DNA of 64,000 nt from Duganella fentianensis (lineage in GTDB: Bacteria; Pseudomonadota; Gammaproteobacteria; Burkholderiales; Burkholderiaceae_D). The DNA is taken from NCBI RefSeq assembly GCF_009857835.1, contig NZ_WWCL01000003.1, forward strand, positions 372,001 to 436,000. The letters are read 5' to 3'. This document shows positions 1-7,458 of the stretch, piece after piece; within the stretch, counting starts at the first letter, position 1; the number at the start of each line of letters is the position of its first letter. The position numbers and the translations under genes are program-made. Under the pieces are notes generated by a model, which saw only the letters and a program-made list of their open reading frames with translations, was not told the DNA's origin and ran no database searches.

Positions 1-299
1 TGATCTTCCTGACCAAGGTGGAAGCCTGGCTGCCGTCGCGCCATGCGATTGCCATCACCATGCGCTTCAAGCAGGGCTTTATGCCGCAGGAGAAAGCCCT
101 GCGTGCCATGGCGCTGCAGCGCGGCTATGAAATCGCTGGCGGTTCGCTGATGATCAGCGGCGAGAGCGGTACGCAGGAATGGCGCTTTGTGGCGATAGCC
201 CTGAGCAAGCGTAGTGGCGCGCCGCTGGCCACGCTGTCGGCGGAACTGGCCGTATTCGAAGGCATCGATAGCTTCCAGCTGTCGCACGCCCGTAACTAG
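1..299 (+). CDS. MgtC/SapB family protein, C-terminal part (5' end outside window)
   Basis: The reading frame is open from base 3 and ends with a stop at 297-299, so only about the last 98 residues are present. The segment looks like the soluble C-terminal domain of MgtC/SapB membrane proteins: a short alpha/beta stretch with EWRF and the ending ESFQLSHARN-like motif (here DSFQLSHARN) seen in proteobacterial MgtC proteins. The transmembrane half would lie upstream. MgtC proteins are linked to Mg2+ limitation and ATP synthase or phosphate control in other bacteria; the role here is inferred. The DUF2520 gene follows 20 bp later on the same strand. Confidence 0.65.
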   Translation, partial: IFLTKVEAWLPSRHAIAITMRFKQGFMPQEKALRAMALQRGYEIAGGSLMISGESGTQEWRFVAIALSKRSGAPLATLSAELAVFEGIDSFQLSHARN

Positions 300-319
300 A
301 GCCGTACCGTAGCGCAGCC

Positions 320-1156
320 ATGACGACCTTTACTCTGATAGGTGCGGGCCATGTGGGCCGCGTGCTGGGCCGGCTGCTGGTAGCGCAGGCTGGCTGGCAG
401 TTGCAGCAGGTGCTGACCCGCTCGGCCGCGTCGGCCGCACAGGCGGTGGAGTTTATCGGTAGCGGCAGCGCGATAGACACTTACGCAGCGCTGGCGCCAG
501 CCCAGGTGTTCATACTGGCCGTGGGCGACGACCAGATCGTGCCAGCCAGTGAAGCGCTGGCGCAGGCCGTGCCGCTGGCCGGCAGCGTGGTATTCCATTG
601 CAGCGGCGCGCTGGCCTCGGACCGCCTGCAGGCTGTGCGCGCGGCCGGTGGCGCCGTCGCCAGCGTCCACCCGATCCGCAGCTTTGCCGACCCGCAGGCC
701 GTGGCGCAGGCCTTTGCCGGTACTTATTGCGGCATGGAAGGCGATGCCGCAGCGCTGGCTGTGCTCACGCCGGCGCTGCAAGCCATAGGCGCCCAGCCTG
801 TGCCCATCGATGCGGCAGCCAAAACCGTGTATCACGCTGCTGCCGTGTTTGCCAGTAACTATCTGGTGACGGTGCTCGATGCAGCGCTGCGCGCCTATCA
901 GGCGGCCGGCATACCGGAAGCAGTGGCGCGCCAGCTGGTGCAGCCGCTGGCCAGCGAATCGATGGCGAATGTGTTACGGCTCGGTGCGGCCACGGCCCTG
1001 AGCGGGCCTATCGCAAGGGGGGATATGGCAACTGTCGAGCGTCAACTCCAGGCGGTCAGCGCCTGGGATGGGCCCAGTGGTGATCTGTATCAGGCTTTGA
1101 TCGCCCCTACCAGTGCGTTGGCGCAGCGTAAAAAAGCCGCTGCAGGGGGCGAGTGA
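320..1156 (+). CDS. Rossmann-like, DUF2520 domain protein
   Basis: This 278-residue protein starts with a dinucleotide-binding Rossmann fold: beta strand TFTLIGAGHVGRVLG with the GxGxxG motif at residues 8-13. A helical C-terminal half (about 130-270) matches the DUF2520 domain found in proteins resembling ketopantoate reductase and F420-dependent NADP oxidoreductase. Motifs typical of the group are FHCSGAL (about residue 93) and HPIRSF (about 118). The substrate is unknown. It is probably a cytoplasmic NAD(P)-dependent oxidoreductase. The start ATG has no strong Shine-Dalgarno sequence, so it may be translationally coupled to the MgtC-like gene just upstream. Confidence 0.75.
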   Translation: MTTFTLIGAGHVGRVLGRLLVAQAGWQLQQVLTRSAASAAQAVEFIGSGSAIDTYAALAPAQVFILAVGDDQIVPASEALAQAVPLAGSVVFHCSGALASDRLQAVRAAGGAVASVHPIRSFADPQAVAQAFAGTYCGMEGDAAALAVLTPALQAIGAQPVPIDAAAKTVYHAAAVFASNYLVTVLDAALRAYQAAGIPEAVARQLVQPLASESMANVLRLGAATALSGPIARGDMATVERQLQAVSAWDGPSGDLYQALIAPTSALAQRKKAAAGGE

Positions 1157-1400
1157 TGCCTACTTACCACTGCCAGCCTGATCTTCTTGCAAATCAGTAC
1201 TGAGCGGGTATATTTGTGATTGAGACCTGTACTGTCCCGGACAAGTTTAGCTGACAACTTTGCAGTTTTATTGGTACGAATTCACAAATAAGTGGCCGGA
1301 TTAGTCGACAAATCCAGTAATTAGCAATAAGCTTGTCTCTTGGAATGTTTTCTTACAGAATCAATATTTGAGCCGGCGCGCCGAGGATAGGGGTTAGATC
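1157..1400. other. A+T-richer intergenic patch
   Basis: No gene is seen in these 244 bases. The stretch is clearly poorer in G+C than its surroundings. It contains TGTCCCGGACA (1233-1243) followed by a small inverted repeat AAGTT/AACTT (1243-1260), which recalls the ends of some insertion sequences. No transposase remnant can be read in any frame. It presumably also carries the promoter of the next gene, whose AGGGG ribosome-binding site lies near 1388. Confidence 0.4.
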
Positions 1401-1763
1401 ATGTTATTTCTGAAAAGTACCACCGTGACAAAAGCGCCAGGAATTTATGACGTGGATATCGCTGCCAAACCACCGGGCAAGACCTTCGGCGTGTTTATGG
1501 CAACTGACCCCGACAATCCGCCGGCCGATGTGCTGGCAGCGCTGGCAGCCATGGGCTTCAAGAATACCTACAGCGGCGGCTACACCCACAAAGATCGTGG
1601 CAAGGTACTGGATCTGCATTTCCAGAAAGATGGCACCGACCTGTTCCAGGGCTGGAAAGCGGAAGAAATGGAAGCCAATATGGCGGCCATTACCGCGCTG
1701 TTCAGCGGCATCGGCATCACCATCACGCCACGCGTGATGAGCCTGGCAGAAGCCTACGCCTGA
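1401..1763 (+). CDS. conserved-looking small protein, function unknown
   Basis: This 120-residue soluble protein has no signal peptide or membrane segment, and I do not recognise its family. It is a mixed alpha/beta protein with a FGVFMATDPDNPPADVL stretch, an NTYSGGYTHKDRGKVLDLHF stretch and an acidic KAEEMEAN helix. Codon use matches the neighbours. A purine-rich ribosome-binding site precedes the ATG, and a strong intrinsic terminator follows 23 bp after the stop, so it is very likely a real, monocistronic gene. The A+T-rich upstream patch sets it apart from the preceding genes. Confidence 0.6.
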   Translation: MLFLKSTTVTKAPGIYDVDIAAKPPGKTFGVFMATDPDNPPADVLAALAAMGFKNTYSGGYTHKDRGKVLDLHFQKDGTDLFQGWKAEEMEANMAAITALFSGIGITITPRVMSLAEAYA

Positions 1764-1785
1764 GTTACGCCAGCATCTCACATAG

Positions 1786-1821
1786 AATACGGCGAGCCGT
1801 TCTGGCTCGCCGTATTTTTTT
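1786..1821 (+). terminator. intrinsic terminator after the 1401-1763 gene
   Basis: A perfect 13-bp stem (arms 1786-1798 and 1804-1816, core GGCGAGCC/GGCTCGCC) with a 5-base loop is followed by a T tract. Confidence 0.9.
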
Positions 1822-1873
1822 CTGCTGGCGTGCACGCGCGCGGCCCGGGCTCTGAACGGCTATCATCACGCTC

Positions 1874-2479
1874 ATGGACCTATTTGCCGACGATACCAGC
1901 TTGCGCCAGCTTCCCATTGCCGATGGTGAACTGTGGTTCACGCCGCGCCTGCCGCTGGCCATCACGCCCGAGCAGGCCATGCAGCGCCTGCGCGAGGAAA
2001 CCGCGTGGCGCGCCGAGCACATACAGGTCTGGGGCAAGCTGCATCTGCAGCCGCGCCTGATGGCCTGGCATGGCGATGCCAGCTACCGCTATTCCGGCAG
2101 GACTTTCCATCCGCTGCCTTTCACCCCTTTGCAACGGCAACTGAAACAGGCCGTGGAGCAGGCCACGGGGCGTCAGTTCAACAGCGTGCTGCTGAACTAC
2201 TACCGTAATGAACGCGACAGCATGGGCTTCCACGCCGACGATGAGCCGGAACTGGGGCCGCAACCGGCCATCGCTTCGCTCAGCTTCGGGGCGGCGCGCA
2301 CCTTCATCCTGAAACACCGCCACAACGGCCAGACCGTCAAACTCGACCTCGGCGACGGTGCTTTGCTGCTGATGGCCGGCACTTTGCAGCAGCACTGGCA
2401 GCATGGCATCAACAAGCAGACCCGACCCTGCGGCGAGCGCATCAACCTGACTTTCAGGAATATTCTGCGCGCACCTTAA
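1874..2479 (+). CDS. AlkB-family 2-oxoglutarate/Fe(II) dioxygenase
   Basis: This 201-residue protein is a DNA/RNA alkylation-repair dioxygenase of the AlkB2-like type, which oxidatively removes methyl groups from 1-methyladenine and 3-methylcytosine. The Fe(II) ligands are visible as FHADDE (H and D of HxD, about residue 116) and the distal His in HWQHGINK (about 175). The 2-oxoglutarate-binding arginines are in the closing RINLTFRN motif. NYYRNERDSMGFH is the usual substrate-lid and nucleotide-recognition region. Length fits the family. It is flanked by a terminator upstream and no operon partner is apparent. No Ada-type box was recognised in front. Confidence 0.9.
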   Translation: MDLFADDTSLRQLPIADGELWFTPRLPLAITPEQAMQRLREETAWRAEHIQVWGKLHLQPRLMAWHGDASYRYSGRTFHPLPFTPLQRQLKQAVEQATGRQFNSVLLNYYRNERDSMGFHADDEPELGPQPAIASLSFGAARTFILKHRHNGQTVKLDLGDGALLLMAGTLQQHWQHGINKQTRPCGERINLTFRNILRAP

Positions 2480-2596
2480 GCCTATTTTAAGTTTGGAATA
2501 TCTCATCTAGTGCCAAGTTTTATTTGGCTTACATCGTGTAACACTTCTTACCGATTCGGCGAGCACAGCGCCTCCCTGCAGTGCTATTGTGGCTAC

Positions 2597-2619
2597 ATCG
2601 CACTTCGCAGAACTGCGAT
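2597..2619 (+). other. small hairpin in the leader of the outer-membrane protein gene
   Basis: The inverted repeat ATCGCA/TGCGAT (2597-2602 and 2614-2619) lies 40-65 bases before the start codon of the beta-barrel gene. It may shape the 5' untranslated region, where small-RNA control of porins is common. That role is inference only. Confidence 0.3.
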
Positions 2620-2661
2620 CCCAAGCAAGTCCCTCATCATTTTTGCTGAAAGATCACGATC

Positions 2662-3252
2662 ATGAAAAAAATTCTGTTTGCCGTAGCCGCTAGCGCTGCT
2701 GTATTTGCCACTTCTTCCGCTTTTGCCGCACCTGACGACGCCGGCACCGGCTATATCGGTCTGGGCGTCGTGGGCAGCCACTACAAGTTCGATGTGCCGA
2801 ACACCACTACCAGCAGCGACCGTAGCGGTGACAAAGCCACCGGCAAGATCTACGCCGGCTACAACATCGACAAGACCTGGGCGATCGAAGGCGGTTATAC
2901 CGACTTTGGCAAGAAAGGTTATGACTACACGGTAGGCACGGGTGCTGGCCATATCCAGACCAATGCGTATTCCTACTATGTCGCTGGTAAAGGCAGCTTC
3001 CCTGTGAACGAACAGATCTCCCTGTTCGGTAAACTCGGTGTGGCACGCAACCACAATGCCGTCACCACCACGGGTATCGCATCGGTCAGCGGTGGCGATA
3101 ACAAGAGCGCGCTGTACGGTTCCGTCGGTGCCGAATATGCCGTCAACAAAAACGTGAAAGTCTCGCTGGAGTGGGAAAACTACGGCAAGAGCAACATTGA
3201 TGTAGGCCGCAAAAACAGCGCCATCACGGCCGGTCTGCGCTACAACTTCTAA
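2662..3252 (+). CDS. outer-membrane beta-barrel protein (OmpA-like/OmpX type)
   Basis: This 196-residue protein begins with a clear Sec signal peptide (MKKILFAVAASAAVFATSSAFA, cleavage after about residue 22). The mature part has alternating aromatic/polar strands, about eight, typical of a small porin-like barrel, and ends in GLRYNF, whose terminal Phe is the C-terminal signature recognised by the BAM machinery. Best match by pattern is the OmpA-like N-terminal barrel or OmpW/OmpX group without a peptidoglycan-binding domain. It is a single gene with a long leader and its own terminator. The ligand or function is unknown. Confidence 0.8.
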   Translation: MKKILFAVAASAAVFATSSAFAAPDDAGTGYIGLGVVGSHYKFDVPNTTTSSDRSGDKATGKIYAGYNIDKTWAIEGGYTDFGKKGYDYTVGTGAGHIQTNAYSYYVAGKGSFPVNEQISLFGKLGVARNHNAVTTTGIASVSGGDNKSALYGSVGAEYAVNKNVKVSLEWENYGKSNIDVGRKNSAITAGLRYNF

Positions 3253-3277
3253 GTTGTTGCAGTAGTAAATCCAGAGG

Positions 3278-3310
3278 AATGCCGTTCAGTTCAGGCTGAG
3301 CGGCATTTTT
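3278..3310 (+). terminator. intrinsic terminator after the beta-barrel gene
   Basis: A 12-bp stem with one G-T pair (AATGCCGTTCAG at 3278-3289 with CTGAGCGGCATT at 3296-3307) is followed by Ts. Confidence 0.88.
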
Positions 3311-3366
3311 CATTCTCCTCGGTCGCTCTGCCGGCCCCAGTCATCCATCCCGCTACCACCCGGCGC

Positions 3367-3783
3367 TCATGCGCTGAACAGGGCCTGCAGCATCTGCTGT
3401 AGTTCCACGCGCTGATTTTTATGCAGCAGAGCGATCTGCTGTAGCAGTTGCTCGCCTTTTTCCTTCAGATGTACTTCTACGCAGCGTTTGTCGTCGCGGC
3501 CCGGTTGCCGCTCGAGCAGCCCGGCTTTTTCGCAGCGCGAAACCAGCGCGACCACGCCGTGATGATGTGATTGCAGGCGTTCAGCCAGTTCTGCAATGGT
3601 GGCCCATTCTCTGCCCGGAAAGCCCTTAATCTGCAACATGAGCAGGTATTGCAGATGGGTGATGCCATGGGCCTGAGTCAATTCCTCGCTAAAGCGCAGG
3701 AAACTGCGCAAGCGATAGCGGAAATCGGCCAGCCGTTCGTATTCGTGCTTGCTGAGGGGCGGCTGCGGAGCAGGTGAGGACAT
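3367..3783 (-). CDS. MarR-family transcriptional regulator
   Basis: This 138-residue winged-helix regulator has helix-turn-helix and wing regions at roughly residues 55-110 (ATIAELAERLQ, VALVSRCEKAGLLERQ, DDKRCVEVHLKEKG). It has one Cys in the wing. It is divergent from the bestrophin-like gene. The intergenic region holds a palindrome with the core TATCA-N5-TGATA, and the same palindrome recurs in front of the following Yip1-family gene. It therefore probably represses both targets and possibly itself. The effector ligand is unknown. It is not an obvious OhrR, and the ohr gene lies far away with a different palindrome. Confidence 0.88.
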   Translation of the reverse strand: MSSPAPQPPLSKHEYERLADFRYRLRSFLRFSEELTQAHGITHLQYLLMLQIKGFPGREWATIAELAERLQSHHHGVVALVSRCEKAGLLERQPGRDDKRCVEVHLKEKGEQLLQQIALLHKNQRVELQQMLQALFSA

Positions 3784-3881
3784 GGACGTAGGGCGAATTG
3801 GATGAGCCGACGATCATAGCTGATTGCCCCGGCCGGGCGTAATAATTTCTGCCCGCGGCCCGATGAGTAGTTACCTAAATA

Positions 3882-3900
3882 TATATCACAAGATGATATA
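3882..3900. promoter_or_regulatory. MarR-type operator overlapping a -10 box
   Basis: A perfect 7-bp inverted repeat (TATATCA, 5-base spacer, TGATATA) lies between the divergent MarR and bestrophin-like genes. Its right arm overlaps a consensus -10 TATAAT (3897-3902) reading toward the bestrophin-like gene, a classic repressor position. It shares TATCA-N5-TGATA with the site at 4978-4998. Confidence 0.7.
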
Positions 3901-3976
3901 ATTAATTTCTTTCTGCTTGTCACGCAAGCTTGCCGCCGCGGTTATTGACAGGGCTGCCAGCCGACCTTGCCCGATC

Positions 3977-4924
3977 ATGATTATCCGACCCAGACCCCAA
4001 GGTATAGAGTACTTTCTGCTATTGCGCGGATCGATCTTGCCCAATATCTGGCGCAAGCTGGCCGTCACCATCGTCATGGCCATCGTGGTAACTCTTATGC
4101 ATGGTTCGCTCTACCACGTCAAGATCAGGCTCACCACCATACCATTTACGCTGATGGGGCTGGCGCTGGCGATCTTTCTGGGCTTTCGTAATTCCGCGAG
4201 TTACGAGCGCTATTGGGAAGGCCGCAGGCTGTGGGGCAGCCTCGGTACGGCCAGCCGAAATCTGCTACGTCAGGTCTACGCTTTCCCGCAGGTTTCGAGC
4301 AGCGAGTGCCCGCAGGAGCGGGAGCAATTATCGCAGTTGCGCAAAAACATGGCCTACGCGGCGATTGCCTTTGCGCATGCACTGCGGCATCAATTACGTG
4401 AGGAACGCTGGGGTGAGGAAATCGCCCGCCTGCTGCCGGCCGAGCGCGTCCAGTACTGGCAGCGACTGCAACATCCGGCGGCCGCCATATTGCAGGCTAT
4501 CGGCAGCGATATCGGACGCGCTCTCGCCAGAGGCTGGCTGGCTGCGCCACTGGCCCAGGAGATAGACCGTAGCCTGAGCCAGATGAGTGAAGCGCTGGGC
4601 GGCTGCGAGCGCATCAAGAACACGCCCATACCATTTTCGTATTCCGTTTTGCTGCACCGTACCGTGTATGTGTACTGCTATTTGCTGCCATTTGGGCTGG
4701 TCGACTCGATAGGCTTGCTGACGCCCGTGGTGGTGGGGGTGGTGGCATATACCTTTTTCGGACTCGATGCTATCGGCGACGAGATCGAAGAGCCTTTTGG
4801 TTTGACGCCCAATGATTTGCCGCTCACGGCTCTGAGCTATGGCATAGAAATTTCGGCGCGCGAAATGATGGGGGAAATGGATATCCCTGCCATGCCACCC
4901 CCGGTTGACTATTGCCTGCAGTAA
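3977..4924 (+). CDS. bestrophin-like (UPF0187) anion channel protein
   Basis: This 315-residue integral membrane protein belongs to the bacterial bestrophin family, pentameric anion or ion channels. The N-terminal MIIRPR motif, the hydrophobic segment near residues 25-45, FLGFRNSASYERYWEGRRLWG (family signature, about 70-90), and two C-terminal hydrophobic helices (about 215-260, ending FFGLDAIGDEIEEPFG) are all diagnostic. The final acidic EIEEPFG stretch corresponds to the cytosolic calcium-clasp region of eukaryotic bestrophins. I chose the ATG at 3977 because it gives the family-standard start; an in-frame TTG at 3917 would add 20 atypical residues. It is divergent from marR and followed by the Yip1 gene. 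Confidence 0.88.
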   Translation: MIIRPRPQGIEYFLLLRGSILPNIWRKLAVTIVMAIVVTLMHGSLYHVKIRLTTIPFTLMGLALAIFLGFRNSASYERYWEGRRLWGSLGTASRNLLRQVYAFPQVSSSECPQEREQLSQLRKNMAYAAIAFAHALRHQLREERWGEEIARLLPAERVQYWQRLQHPAAAILQAIGSDIGRALARGWLAAPLAQEIDRSLSQMSEALGGCERIKNTPIPFSYSVLLHRTVYVYCYLLPFGLVDSIGLLTPVVVGVVAYTFFGLDAIGDEIEEPFGLTPNDLPLTALSYGIEISAREMMGEMDIPAMPPPVDYCLQ

Positions 4925-4963
4925 AGGGCATTGACGCTTGTTTCGCGGCCCGGCAGACGGGCC

Positions 4964-4998
4964 TTGCCTTTCTGATTTTGTATCATATGATGATACAA
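4964..4998 (+). promoter_or_regulatory. promoter with embedded MarR-type operator for the Yip1-family gene
   Basis: A -35-like TTGCCT (4964-4969) and a -10 TATGAT (4986-4991) are separated by 16 bases. The -10 sits in the centre of a perfect 8-bp inverted repeat (arms TTGTATCA at 4978-4985 and TGATACAA at 4991-4998, 5-base spacer). The palindrome core equals that in the marR/bestrophin gap, so the same regulator is expected to bind both. Confidence 0.68.
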
Positions 4999-5020
4999 GT
5001 GTCGCGGCAACGGATCAGGC

Positions 5021-5040
5021 AAGCCAAGCCAAGCCAAGCC
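5021..5040 (+). repeat. four tandem AAGCC pentamers in a leader
   Basis: AAGCC is repeated four times without interruption between the operator-bearing promoter and the GGGAG ribosome-binding site of the Yip1-family gene. Short tandem repeats like this can change copy number by slipped-strand mispairing, which would alter the length of the untranslated leader. Confidence 0.85.
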
Positions 5041-5076
5041 TTGAGTAGCCGTCCGAATCTATCTGGGAGCATAACC

Positions 5077-5646
5077 ATGAATCTGGTAAATCTGAGCAAG
5101 ATGCCTTTTTCGTTTCATGCCGGCTGGGATGAAGTGGTGGTCGGCCATCATCCCGTCATCAAGACTTTTCTGCTGCTGGTGCTGCCTTGTTCGCTACTGC
5201 CGCCATTAGTCCTGCTGTACGGCAGTCATGAGCCGAGCTCAGTACTGCGGCTAAATTCGGCCGCGGTCTCCTGGCACGAGATTGCGCTGGTGTTTTTTGT
5301 GGCCGAACTGCTGACGGTTCCGCTGATGGGCTGGCTGATCAGGGCCTGCGCTGCGGAACGCAAGATCGCGGCTAGCTTCCGGGACACGTTCTTATTGGCG
5401 GCCATCATTGCCGTTCCCATGTGCTTGTCCAGTCTGGGTCTTTTGCTGCCAGACCTGGGGAGCATGCTGGGGCTGGGGGTGGCTGGCCTGATGGTGGCAG
5501 CCAGCCTGCTATATCACGGCATGTATGTAGTATTGAAACTGGCTGAGGAGTTTGAGGCGCAAGCACTGGCCTACCAGGTGTTTGGCGTTGGGGCGCTGGT
5601 CTGGGCCTTGCTGTCGGCCTATATACTGCTGCAGCTGCACGGATAG
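5077..5646 (+). CDS. Yip1/DUF1282-family integral membrane protein
   Basis: This 189-residue protein has five or so hydrophobic segments (about residues 28-50, 66-90, 105-125, 130-155 and 165-187) and the opening MNLVNLSKMPFSF..GWDEV typical of bacterial Yip1-domain (DUF1282) proteins. Its function in bacteria is not established. The ATG at 5077 has a good GGGAG ribosome-binding site 7 bases upstream. The frame stays open back to an ATG at 4912 overlapping the bestrophin-like gene, but that extension is hydrophilic and runs through the operator and repeat. Together with the shared operator this suggests a co-regulated membrane module with the bestrophin-like channel. Confidence 0.75.
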   Translation: MNLVNLSKMPFSFHAGWDEVVVGHHPVIKTFLLLVLPCSLLPPLVLLYGSHEPSSVLRLNSAAVSWHEIALVFFVAELLTVPLMGWLIRACAAERKIAASFRDTFLLAAIIAVPMCLSSLGLLLPDLGSMLGLGVAGLMVAASLLYHGMYVVLKLAEEFEAQALAYQVFGVGALVWALLSAYILLQLHG

Positions 5647-5665
5647 GCGGCCCTGCTACAAAGAG

Positions 5666-5693
5666 AAAGCGCAGCCCGGGGCTGCGCTTTTTT
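5666..5693 (+). terminator. intrinsic terminator after the Yip1-family gene
   Basis: An 11-bp stem (AAAGCGCAGCC/GGCTGCGCTTT, 5666-5676 and 5680-5690) with a 3-base loop runs into a T tract. It sits just beyond the end of the convergent ettA gene and may serve both directions. Confidence 0.9.
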
Positions 5694-5710
5694 CTTTCCG
5701 GCTTGCGGGC

Positions 5711-7378
5711 TTAGGTCGTCAGCGGCTTGTAGCGGATACGCTTAGGCTTGGCGCCTTCTTCACCCAGACGTTTCTTCTTGTCGGCTTCGTATTCCTGATA
5801 GTTACCGTCGAAGAAGGTGACTTGCGAGTTGCCTTCGAACGCCAGAATGTGGGTGGCGATACGGTCAAGGAACCAGCGATCGTGCGAAATCACCAGCACG
5901 GAGCCGGCGAATTCCAGCAGCGCATCTTCCAGAGCACGCAGGGTTTCCACGTCCAGATCGTTGGACGGTTCGTCCAGCAGCAGGACGTTGCCGCCTTTGA
6001 GCAGGGTCTTGGCCAGATGCAGACGGCCACGCTCACCACCGGACAGATTGCCGACGATCTTCTGCTGGTCGGAACCCTTGAAGTTGAAGCGGCCCAGATA
6101 GGCGCGCGACGGCATGTCGAAGCGGCCCACGGTCAGCATGTCGGCGCCACCGGAAACGTCGTCGAACACGGTCTTGCTGTCGCTCAGTTTGTCGCGGCTC
6201 TGGTCCACCAGCGAGATGCGGGCGGTCTGGCCGATGGCCACTTCGCCGCTGTCCGGCGTATCCAGACCGGCAATCATCTTGAACAGCGTCGATTTACCGG
6301 CGCCGTTAGGGCCGATGATACCGACGATGGCGCCGGGCGGAATGGTGAACGAAACGTTTTCCATCAGCAGACGGTCGCCGAAGGCTTTCGATACGTTCTT
6401 GAACTCGATCACGTCGTTACCCAGACGTTCGGCCACAGGAATGAAGATCTCCTGGGTTTCGTTACGTTTCTGGTATTCGTATTCGCTTAGTTCGTTGAAG
6501 CGGGCCAGACGGGCTTTTGACTTGGCCTGACGGGCTTTAGGATTCTGGCGCGACCACTCCAGCTCTTTGGCCAGCGCTTTCTGGCGTGCCGATTCATTGG
6601 CTTCTTCCTGCTTCAGGCGGTTGGATTTCTGGTCCAGCCACGAGGAGTAGTTACCTTTCCATGGAATGCCATGGCCACGGTCCAGTTCGAGGATCCATTC
6701 GGCCGCATTGTCGAGGAAGTAGCGATCGTGGGTAATGCCGACCACGGTGCCGGGGAAGCGCAGCAGGAACTGCTCCAGCCATTCCACCGATTCCGCATCC
6801 AGGTGGTTGGTCGGTTCGTCGAGCAGCAGCATGTCCGGCTTGGACAGCAGCAGTTTGCACAGCGCCACGCGGCGCTTTTCACCGCCCGACAGCACGCCGA
6901 TCTTGGCATCCCATGGTGGCAGACGCAGCGCGTCGGCGGCCATTTCCAGTTGCAGGTTCAGATTGCCGCCATCGGCGGTGGAGATGATGGCTTCCAGACG
7001 GGCCTGTTCGGTGGCCAGTGCGTCGAAATCGGCATCTTCTTCCGCATAGGCGGCGTACACGGCTTCCAGCTTGGCCTGTGCTTCGAACACTTCGCCCAGA
7101 CCCGATTCCACTTCCTGACGCACGGTTTTCTCGGGATCCAGCTGGGGTTCCTGCGGCAGGTAGCCGATGTTCAGGCCCGGCATAGGCACGGCTTCGCCCT
7201 GAATATCGGTATCCAGGCCTGCCATAATTTTCAGCAAGGTCGACTTACCGGAGCCGTTCAGGCCCAGCACGCCGATTTTCGCGCCCGGGAAGAAGGACAG
7301 CGAGATGTCTTTCAGAATCTGGCGCTTGGGTGGGACGATTTTGCCCACGCGGTTCATGGTATAGACGTAATTTGCCAT
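5711..7378 (-). CDS. ettA: energy-dependent translational throttle protein EttA (ABC-F ATPase)
   Basis: This 555-residue cytoplasmic ABC-F protein binds the ribosomal E site and gates translation according to ATP/ADP. Two ABC domains are visible: Walker A GLNGSGKST (about residues 40-48) and GPNGAGKST (about 355-363), each with an LSGGE signature (GVLSGGEKRR and GNLSGGERGR) and a Walker B LLLDEPTNHLD or LLLDEPSNDLD. The arm insertion and the linker RQNPKARQAKSKARLARF are as in E. coli EttA (555 aa). It is a single gene; the rarD gene upstream on the same strand is 80 bp away. Confidence 0.95.
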   Translation of the reverse strand: MANYVYTMNRVGKIVPPKRQILKDISLSFFPGAKIGVLGLNGSGKSTLLKIMAGLDTDIQGEAVPMPGLNIGYLPQEPQLDPEKTVRQEVESGLGEVFEAQAKLEAVYAAYAEEDADFDALATEQARLEAIISTADGGNLNLQLEMAADALRLPPWDAKIGVLSGGEKRRVALCKLLLSKPDMLLLDEPTNHLDAESVEWLEQFLLRFPGTVVGITHDRYFLDNAAEWILELDRGHGIPWKGNYSSWLDQKSNRLKQEEANESARQKALAKELEWSRQNPKARQAKSKARLARFNELSEYEYQKRNETQEIFIPVAERLGNDVIEFKNVSKAFGDRLLMENVSFTIPPGAIVGIIGPNGAGKSTLFKMIAGLDTPDSGEVAIGQTARISLVDQSRDKLSDSKTVFDDVSGGADMLTVGRFDMPSRAYLGRFNFKGSDQQKIVGNLSGGERGRLHLAKTLLKGGNVLLLDEPSNDLDVETLRALEDALLEFAGSVLVISHDRWFLDRIATHILAFEGNSQVTFFDGNYQEYEADKKKRLGEEGAKPKRIRYKPLTT

Positions 7379-7458
7379 TCAAATCTCGATAAAGTGTGAG
7401 GGATGCAATGAAATCCGGGAGAGGACGACAGGATACGATAAATCCTGCCGCCCGCCCA

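Noticed and set aside
3367-3783. MarR-family gene as the OhrR that controls ohr
   Set aside because: It lies about 8.7 kb away, and its own target palindrome (TATCA-N5-TGATA) differs from the boxes before ohr.
4912-5076. Upstream start for the Yip1-family gene overlapping the bestrophin-like gene
   Set aside because: The extension is translated through an operator and a pentamer repeat and is hydrophilic. The ATG at 5077 has a good ribosome-binding site and the family-like N-terminus.
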